From: Poriferisodalis sp026713105
GTDB lineage: Bacteria > Actinomycetota > Acidimicrobiia > Acidimicrobiales > Poriferisodalaceae
NCBI GenBank assembly: GCA_965115995.1
Contig: OZ220472.1
Coordinates: 806,001-870,000 of the forward strand
Direction of reading: 5' to 3'
Length of the DNA: 64,000 nucleotides
The stretch's first letter is position 1, and the number at the start of each line of letters is the position of its first letter. Below are positions 57,300 through 64,000 of this stretch, one piece after another. The position numbers and the translations under genes are program-made. Under the pieces are notes generated by a model, which was not told where the DNA came from, did not search any database, and saw only the letters and a program-made list of their open reading frames with translations.

Positions 57300-60233
57300 G
57301 TGGACGCCCAGCGCCCCCGAGACGCCGTGACGCCTGCCACGACTGCGGCTGCACTCGCGGGGCCGCCCCAGTTGGGCCGCAGCGTGCTGGTGCGGCCCGG
57401 TGACCGCCCGCCCGATCCGTGGCTGGACTGCGAACACGTCACGGTGAGGACGGGCGATTTCAGCGCCGAGGTCGGTCTCCGGCTGCGCGAAGCCTGGCGC
57501 ACACGCACCCGCCTGGCCATCGAGCTTGACGGTGAGTTGCCCGATCTGGCGCCTGTGTGGCACGCGCCGTGGTGGGAGCTCACGCCCGGCCTCACCATGC
57601 GTTCTGAGGTGCTTGCACACCTGCTGACGGCGAATTGCGTAGATGCTCGGGCCCCGGAGCAACCACGTTTTGCTCCCGTCTCCGCGGCGCTGAAGCTGGG
57701 CGCGCAGCCCTGCGACGATGCTGCGGCCGCAGATGTGATCACCGACGCCGGTCCGGTGTGGTGCGATGGCGGGCCGCTCGACGCGTTCGATCTCGACACA
57801 GTGGCGCTGGTTTCACCCGTCGTGCCCGCTGCGAATCTCGCCGCCGGCAGTCTGACGGGCGCTCGGCGTGCAAGTCCGCAGGCCAACCTCGCACCCGATC
57901 AGCGCGCAGCGGTCGGCCACCTCGGGGGAGCGGCCTGCATCGTTGCGCCCGCTGGCTCAGGCAAGACACGCGTGCTCACCGAACGTGCTCGTTACTTGGT
58001 TCGCGATGTCGGCATTGCCCCAGGCGCGGTGTGTCTCGTGGCCTTCAACGTGCGTGCCCGCCGCGAGATGCAAGAACGCACGGCGGACCTTCCGGGCATC
58101 GAAGTTCGCACGCTGAACAGCCTGGCGCTTGCCATTTGCAACGGCAGCGGTCCGTTCGCTCGCCCCGCTCGGCACGGTCGTATCGAGGTGATCGACGAGA
58201 TGGGGGTGCGCGACCGGCTCGACGGCCTCATCAAGCGTCGACGGCGGGCGATGACCGACCAGCTCGCACCGTGGCTCGAGGCGTTGGGCGCATCTCGACT
58301 GGGTTTGCGTGATCCGGCCGATGTCGAGTACGACTTCCAACCCGACGTTCCCGACTTCGCATCGGTGGCGCCGAGATTCGTCGAGGACCTGGCGGCGGAC
58401 GGATTGGTCGACTTTGACCAGCAGATCATCCGAGCGATCGAGATTTTGCTGGCCGACCCGCAGGCTCGTGCCGCTGCACGCCGAGCCTGCGGTGTGCTGC
58501 TGGTGGACGAATTCCAGGACTTGACGCCGGCACACCTACTGATGATCCGGTTGCTGGCCGGCCCCCGGGCCGATGTATTCGCCGTCGGCGATGACGACCA
58601 GACGATCTACGGCTACGCGGGCGCGTCGCCCCAGTGGCTCATCGACTTCGACAAGTACTTCCCCGGGGCTGCGCGCCATCACCTGAACGTGAACTACCGC
58701 TGCCCGCCGCCTGTCATCGACGCCGCCATCAACCTGCTGTCGCACAATCGCCGTCGGATCGACAAGCAGGTCACTGCGCCCAAATCAGGCTCAGAAACCC
58801 AGCGGGTCACCTCGACGGCGGCCTCAGACGCCGGACAGGGCGACCGGCGTAGCACCGGCGGCAATCTCGAGAACCGGACCGTCGTTGTCAAGGCCGTGCC
58901 CGAAACGGCTGAAGCGCTTCGGGAAACCGTGACAGCACTGATGGACGATGGTGCAGGGCCATCTGACATTGCTGTGCTGACGAGGGTCAACAGCACGCTG
59001 CTGGGGCCGCAGATCGTGCTCGGTGACATTGGCGTGGCGGCTGATGCGCCGCTGGGTCGGGGCTTCATAGAGCGCACCGGTGTCGCGGGCGCGCTGGCGT
59101 GGCTCAAGCTGGCTGTCGCCCCCCGCCAATCGCTGCCAAGCGGTGCGTTGTCGGACGCGGCGCGCCGGCCGCCACGCGGAATTTCGCCCCGGGTGATCGA
59201 ATGGATCGGCGAGCAGCGCAGCATCGGGGCTCTACGGGCGCTGGCGGGCCGTCTCAGTGACGAACGCACGGCAACAAAGATCGACGAGTTCGCGGATGAC
59301 ATCGACATGCTGCGTCAGCGGACCGCAGATGAGCAGCTCTCCACGCAAGCCATTCTTGAGATCGTTCGAGATGAGCTGGGTTTGGGCCTCAGCCTCGACA
59401 CACGCCTGGATGCATCGCGTCGCGCAGTGGACAGATCCGCCCACGGCGACGACCTGCGGGCGCTGATTTCGGTGGCCCACCTGCACCCCGACCCGGCGGG
59501 TTTTGCCGGATGGTTGGCTGACCGCCTGTCCGGGTTCGGCGCTGCGGACACCGTCGGCTTCGGCAATGACGAAGTCCGGCCGCAGCGCAACGGCGGCCCG
59601 GCGACAACGGCGCGGCGATCAGGGGTGCGGCTGGCAACGGTGCACAAGGTCAAGGGGCTCGAATGGCCCCACGTCATCGTCTATGAGGCGTCGGCCGGGT
59701 TGATGCCGCACCGGCTGGCCCCCGATGTCGAGGAGGAGCGTCGGGTCTTTCACGTGGCGCTGACGCGCTGTTCCGAATCGGTGACCTTCATCAGCGACGA
59801 CCTGCCGTCCCCATTTCTGGCGGAGCTGAGCGAACTGGCGCCGCCGATGCCAGAGGAGCCCGAATCGGCGCAGACCGCAGAGTCCGTGCGAGGAACGCAA
59901 CGGGGCAACGGTTCTACTGGCCCTGCCGACTCAGGCGGCACACCGGCCTTGCCGGGCACCGACGCACGCCCGGCGACCCGTCGTTCGAAGCCCGAACCCC
60001 CGACCGATCCGCATGATGCGGCGCTGTTCGAGGCACTGCGTGCGTGGCGCCTTGAGCGAAGCCGGGCCGACGCAGTACCGGCATTCGTCGTCTTCGCCGA
60101 TGCGGTCCTGATTGCTCTCGCCACACAGCGTCCCCGCAACGACGTCGAGCTGTTGGCCGTCTCGGGCATCGGGCCGGCGAAACTCGACTCCTACGGCGCC
60201 GAGGTGCTGTCCGTCATCGCCGAACACGCCTGA
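57300..60233 (+). CDS. UvrD/PcrA-type superfamily I helicase with HRDC domain (UvrD2-like)
   Basis: 977 residues. Helicase motifs: Walker A APAGSGKTRVL (about 216-226), Walker B LLVDEFQDLTP, GDDDQTIYGYAGA, NYRCPPPV, LATVHKVKGLEWPHVIVYEA and EERRVFHVALTRC. C-terminal HRDC domain (about 905-977: ALFEALRAWRLERSRADAVPAFVVF, VSGIGPAKLDSYG). Mycobacterial UvrD2 has the same helicase-HRDC layout, but the tetracysteine zinc module known there is not visible. An N-terminal segment of about 190 residues has no motif that I recognise. GTG 57300. A 3'-5' DNA helicase in repair or replication is expected. Confidence 0.88.
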   Translation: MDAQRPRDAVTPATTAAALAGPPQLGRSVLVRPGDRPPDPWLDCEHVTVRTGDFSAEVGLRLREAWRTRTRLAIELDGELPDLAPVWHAPWWELTPGLTMRSEVLAHLLTANCVDARAPEQPRFAPVSAALKLGAQPCDDAAAADVITDAGPVWCDGGPLDAFDLDTVALVSPVVPAANLAAGSLTGARRASPQANLAPDQRAAVGHLGGAACIVAPAGSGKTRVLTERARYLVRDVGIAPGAVCLVAFNVRARREMQERTADLPGIEVRTLNSLALAICNGSGPFARPARHGRIEVIDEMGVRDRLDGLIKRRRRAMTDQLAPWLEALGASRLGLRDPADVEYDFQPDVPDFASVAPRFVEDLAADGLVDFDQQIIRAIEILLADPQARAAARRACGVLLVDEFQDLTPAHLLMIRLLAGPRADVFAVGDDDQTIYGYAGASPQWLIDFDKYFPGAARHHLNVNYRCPPPVIDAAINLLSHNRRRIDKQVTAPKSGSETQRVTSTAASDAGQGDRRSTGGNLENRTVVVKAVPETAEALRETVTALMDDGAGPSDIAVLTRVNSTLLGPQIVLGDIGVAADAPLGRGFIERTGVAGALAWLKLAVAPRQSLPSGALSDAARRPPRGISPRVIEWIGEQRSIGALRALAGRLSDERTATKIDEFADDIDMLRQRTADEQLSTQAILEIVRDELGLGLSLDTRLDASRRAVDRSAHGDDLRALISVAHLHPDPAGFAGWLADRLSGFGAADTVGFGNDEVRPQRNGGPATTARRSGVRLATVHKVKGLEWPHVIVYEASAGLMPHRLAPDVEEERRVFHVALTRCSESVTFISDDLPSPFLAELSELAPPMPEEPESAQTAESVRGTQRGNGSTGPADSGGTPALPGTDARPATRRSKPEPPTDPHDAALFEALRAWRLERSRADAVPAFVVFADAVLIALATQRPRNDVELLAVSGIGPAKLDSYGAEVLSVIAEHA

Positions 60234-60274
60234 CGGCGCCGTGCCCGCGTCGCCGAGATCGGAGCGGAGCTTGG

Positions 60275-60931
60275 CTAAACCGCGAGCGGCCCTTGGCCGA
60301 CGAGGAACCGCTGGGCCATCACCATCAGCACTACCCAATATTCGGCGCTGGGTACGAGGTCCTCGAGCGTCGCTTCGAAAGTTGCCTCTCGTGCATCGGT
60401 ATGACCGGCTGACGTGACACCGTGCAGGGTGATTGACGGGCCGCCCTCGAACAGTGCGAGCAGATCGGCGATGGGCGCGTCGAACACCGCATCGACCTCG
60501 TCGCGTGCCAGCACGTAGTCGGTGAGCGGACGGTCATCGCGCAGCAGGTACACGCTGGTCAGCTCGCAGTTCAGCGCGCCTTCGCCGCTGTCATCGGCCA
60601 GCCTGCGGACGCCCAGCGGCACCAGATCGGCGCTGGCGGGTCTCACGCCGAGTTCTTCTTCGAGTTCTCGCACGCCATCGAGCGGTGTCTCGCCGGCGGC
60701 AAGATGCCCGGCAGCGCTGATGTCGAGCAATCCCGGAAACGCAGCCTTGGAGCGAGTGCGTCGCTGCAGCACGGCCGTCGGAACGCCGTCACGCAGCGCG
60801 ACGATCTGACAGTGGAACACGCGGTGCCACTCGCCTCGCTCGTGAACCTCGTTCCGCGGGGCCGTGCGCAGGTAGCGCCCCACCTCGTCGACGACGTCGA
60901 GCTGCTCTACCCCGGGCGCGCTGTCGGTCAT
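60275..60931 (-). CDS. Nudix-family hydrolase, isopentenyl-isomerase-like/NUDT20-like
   Basis: 218 residues. The box reads GHLAAGETPLDGVRELEEELGV: the G-x5-E and R-E-x2-E-E motifs are present but the spacer between E and RE is six residues instead of seven. Preceding VFHCQIVALRDGVPTAVLQRRTRSKAAFPGLLDISAAG is typical of the IDI/YfcD-like subgroup. Start at ATG 60931; a longer frame upstream overlaps the luciferase-like gene. Convergent with the helicase gene (42 bp). Substrate unknown. Confidence 0.82.
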   Translation of the reverse strand: MTDSAPGVEQLDVVDEVGRYLRTAPRNEVHERGEWHRVFHCQIVALRDGVPTAVLQRRTRSKAAFPGLLDISAAGHLAAGETPLDGVRELEEELGVRPASADLVPLGVRRLADDSGEGALNCELTSVYLLRDDRPLTDYVLARDEVDAVFDAPIADLLALFEGGPSITLHGVTSAGHTDAREATFEATLEDLVPSAEYWVVLMVMAQRFLVGQGPLAV

Positions 60932-61031
60932 CGCCACATTCTTCCCGCTGGCGCGGCAGACGACGAAACAGGCAGCAGCGCGCGGCCGACAGCCACTACG
61001 CCTCCGGCGATGGCCCCGACAGCGGGAGCGG

Positions 61032-61874
61032 CTACAGCAGCGCGGTGTACTTGTCGAGAATCGGCAGCACCGTGTCGGCGTCGGCCGGTGGCAGCGCCAG
61101 CACCACCCGGGTGCAGCCGATCTCCTCGAGGCTTTCGAGGATCTCGGGCTTGGGAGGCGTGCCGAACTGGCCGAACTCGATGTCATCGGCGTCGCGGCCG
61201 GCTTCGATCGCGGACTCCCGGATCTGCTTCATCGGCACTTCGAGGTCGTAGCGGCCCGAAATCGGCATCCAGCCGTCGCAGAACTCGACGATGTCGGCGA
61301 TGGTCTTCGGCCCAGCGGCGCCGCCCAAGATCACCTTGGGGCCGCCTTCCTGCACGGGCTTGGGCCACGCCCACGATGAATCGAAGTTCACCCAGTCGCC
61401 GTGGAACTCGGCCTCGTCGTTGGTCCACAGCTCGCGCACTGCCAGCATCATCTCGCGGGTGATCGCACGCCGGTCGGTGTACTTGACGCCGTGGTTGCGG
61501 AGTTCTTCCTTGTTCCAGCCGTAGCCGATGCCCAAGATGAACCGGCCGTTCGAGATCCGGTCGACCGTGGCGGCTTCCTTGGCCAGCCAGATCGGGTCGC
61601 GCTGGGCAACGAGTGTGATGCCGGTGCCGAGCACGAGGTTCTCGGTGACTGCGGCAGCGGCGCCGAGCGACACGAACTGGTCATGGGTGCGCCAGTACTC
61701 CTCAGGCAGCGGCGGTGCGCCCTCATTGCCGCCCCAAGGCGTTTCCCTGCTGGTGGGGATGTGGCTGTGCTCGGGGAACCACAGCGACTCGAAGCCACGT
61801 TCCTCGGTGGCTTTGGCCAACTCGACAGGCCCGATGGCCTTGTCGGTGGGGAACATCATCACGCCGATCTTCAC
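61032..61874 (-). CDS. luciferase-like F420-dependent-type oxidoreductase
   Basis: 280 residues. LLM family: VKIGVMMFPTDKAIGPVELAKATEERGFESLWFPEHSHIP, GTGITLVAQRDPIWLAKEAATVD, LGIGYGWNKEELRNHGV and VILGGAAGPKTIADIVEFCDG. This pattern is common among TIGR03619-type actinobacterial F420 enzymes. GTG 61874 has AGGAGG upstream. It is the third LLM protein in the window. 61875-62107 (233 bp) is a divergent gap without a recognisable gene, probably carrying promoters for this gene and for the ferredoxin. Confidence 0.88.
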   Translation of the reverse strand: MKIGVMMFPTDKAIGPVELAKATEERGFESLWFPEHSHIPTSRETPWGGNEGAPPLPEEYWRTHDQFVSLGAAAAVTENLVLGTGITLVAQRDPIWLAKEAATVDRISNGRFILGIGYGWNKEELRNHGVKYTDRRAITREMMLAVRELWTNDEAEFHGDWVNFDSSWAWPKPVQEGGPKVILGGAAGPKTIADIVEFCDGWMPISGRYDLEVPMKQIRESAIEAGRDADDIEFGQFGTPPKPEILESLEEIGCTRVVLALPPADADTVLPILDKYTALL

Positions 61875-62107
61875 GGTGGTCCTCCTGGGGATTGGTGAGG
61901 GTGGCCGGTGATGGCCGCCGCTGAGGGTAATGGGCATGAGTCATCGGTGCCCGCTTCGCGGGAAATGCAGGGGAGAGCCGGAGCGGCGCTGGTTCTCCCC
62001 AAACGTGGCGTAGCGTTGCGCTGATTCGTAGCGAGCACGCGCTCGGACTCGCAACAATGAGGTTCGGCGGCCTAGAGGCCCGCAAGGCCAGGCGATGTGG
62101 AGGCACA

Positions 62108-62299
62108 GTGAAAATCACCATTGACGTCGACAAGTGCATCGGCAGCGGATCGTGCGAGATGATCGCTCCGGGCATTTTCGAGGTGGGCGACGACGGTCTC
62201 GTACAGCTGCTCGAGAACAGTCCCAGCGCCGAGCATCACGGCGTTGTGCGCACGGCAGCGGCCAGCTGCCCCACGCAGGTCATCTCGGTGGACGACTGA
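62108..62299 (+). CDS. [3Fe-4S]-type ferredoxin
   Basis: 63 residues. Cys pattern DKCIGSGSCEMIAPGIF with a third Cys in ASCPTQVISVDD: three Cys with the fourth position of the 4Fe site replaced, as in the 3Fe-4S ferredoxins that serve cytochrome P450s and Rieske-type oxygenases in actinobacteria. GTG 62108 has GGAGG seven bases upstream. No P450 is adjacent; the Rieske oxygenase at 30883 and other oxygenases could be partners. Confidence 0.9.
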   Translation: MKITIDVDKCIGSGSCEMIAPGIFEVGDDGLVQLLENSPSAEHHGVVRTAAASCPTQVISVDD

Positions 62300-62394
62300 G
62301 TCGCAGCACAACGCCGAGTCGCAGCGCAGTGCAGTAGCGCCGGCCTCAGAATCGACACAGGCCGTTCGCGCCTCCACCGGTACGCTCCAAATCG

Positions 62395-62414
62395 AGAGCT
62401 GACCCGTCAGCTCT
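62395..62414. promoter_or_regulatory. 9-bp perfect inverted repeat before tRNA-Pro
   Basis: AGAGCTGAC (62395-62403) and GTCAGCTCT (62406-62414) separated by CC. It lies 96 bp after the ferredoxin stop and 7 bp before the tRNA. It may be the ferredoxin terminator (only a short TTC follows) or a processing/promoter-associated structure of the tRNA. Confidence 0.5.
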
Positions 62415-62421
62415 TCAGATT

Positions 62422-62495
62422 CGGGAAGTGGCGCAGCCTGGTAGCGCACCTGCTTTGGGAGCAGGGGGTCGTGGGTTCAAATCCCGCCTTCCCGA
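62422..62495 (+). tRNA. tRNA-Pro (anticodon TGG)
   Basis: 74-nt cloverleaf: acceptor CGGGAAG/CTTCCCG, D-stem GCGC/GCGC, anticodon loop TTTGGGA on stem CCTGC/GCAGG, T-loop TTCAAAT, discriminator A. CCA is not encoded (CCG follows). Starts 7 bp after the inverted repeat. Confidence 0.95.
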
Positions 62496-62555
62496 CCGCC
62501 GACGAGGGGCTGGCGCCCGAGAACCAATCGCCCCCGTCGAACCCGAAAGGGAAGC

Positions 62556-64000
<1,445 letters not shown>

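Overview
The window is GC-rich, densely coded DNA with many GTG starts and GTGA/ATGA start-stop overlaps. It looks like a chromosome segment of a high-GC actinobacterium. The strongest lineage clues are a mycobacterial-type block cysO-cysM-(lipoprotein)-Rv1339-like MBL hydrolase-rph-rdgB, three luciferase-like proteins of the type that often use F420, and a UvrD helicase with a C-terminal HRDC domain (UvrD2-like). The mix of housekeeping genes with many CoA-, amidase- and oxygenase-type catabolic genes suggests a free-living or host-associated relative of the Acidimicrobiia; this placement is an inference.

Layout. 1-4.0 kb (minus): branched-chain amino-acid type ABC operon (binding protein, livH, livM, livG; livG runs off the left edge). 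4.09-5.06 kb: a complete IS5-family element, 68 bp upstream of the binding-protein gene. 5.2-13.3 kb: a catabolic block (RraA/HMG-aldolase-like protein, HbpS/GlcG-like protein, two luciferase-like oxidoreductases, an extradiol-type VOC protein, a quinone oxidoreductase, an HpaB-like hydroxylase and an alpha/beta hydrolase), which fits hydroxylation and cleavage of an aromatic ring. 13.5-20.5 kb: housekeeping genes smpB, cysO, cysM, rph, rdgB, clpP, rpe. 20.6-48.7 kb: a long accessory catabolic region with thiolase, CoxL-like molybdoenzyme, epoxide-hydrolase-like protein, fused HyuA-HyuB, two GSA-aminomutase-like proteins flanking a Rieske oxygenase, two amidases, a thioesterase, two CaiB-type CoA-transferases (one a tandem fusion), a 2OG-Fe(II) oxygenase, an MDR reductase and an acyl-CoA ligase. 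An exported CW_binding_2/RCC1-like surface protein lies inside it. 48.7-64 kb: alanine dehydrogenase, an orphan Vsr nuclease, a solitary binding protein, AhpD/CMD proteins, beta-carbonic anhydrase, four tRNAs, a GrdB-like selenoprotein, Nudix and cupin proteins, folE, uvrD2-like helicase, a third luciferase-like protein, a 3Fe-4S-type ferredoxin and the start-truncated mmsA.

The two most notable observations are: (1) at 53829-54833 one reading frame is interrupted only by a TGA (54345-54347) in a U-x-x-C context, followed by a perfect 8-bp hairpin, so the gene is best read as a full-length GrdB/PrdB-related selenoprotein; (2) two copies of a long stem-loop element (13295-13480 and 46781-46890) sit in gaps between converging genes. 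Their 16-bp stems differ at three positions, and all three changes are compensated on the other arm. A second short interspersed repeat with a 31-bp identical core occurs at 9.3, 14.0 and 33.5 kb.

No recognisable transcription factor, CRISPR array, rRNA or prophage is present. No gene-free stretch exceeds about 300 bp. The largest gaps are 13982-14252, 61875-62107 and 9275-9498; the first and third hold interspersed repeats, and in the second I see nothing but a probable promoter region.
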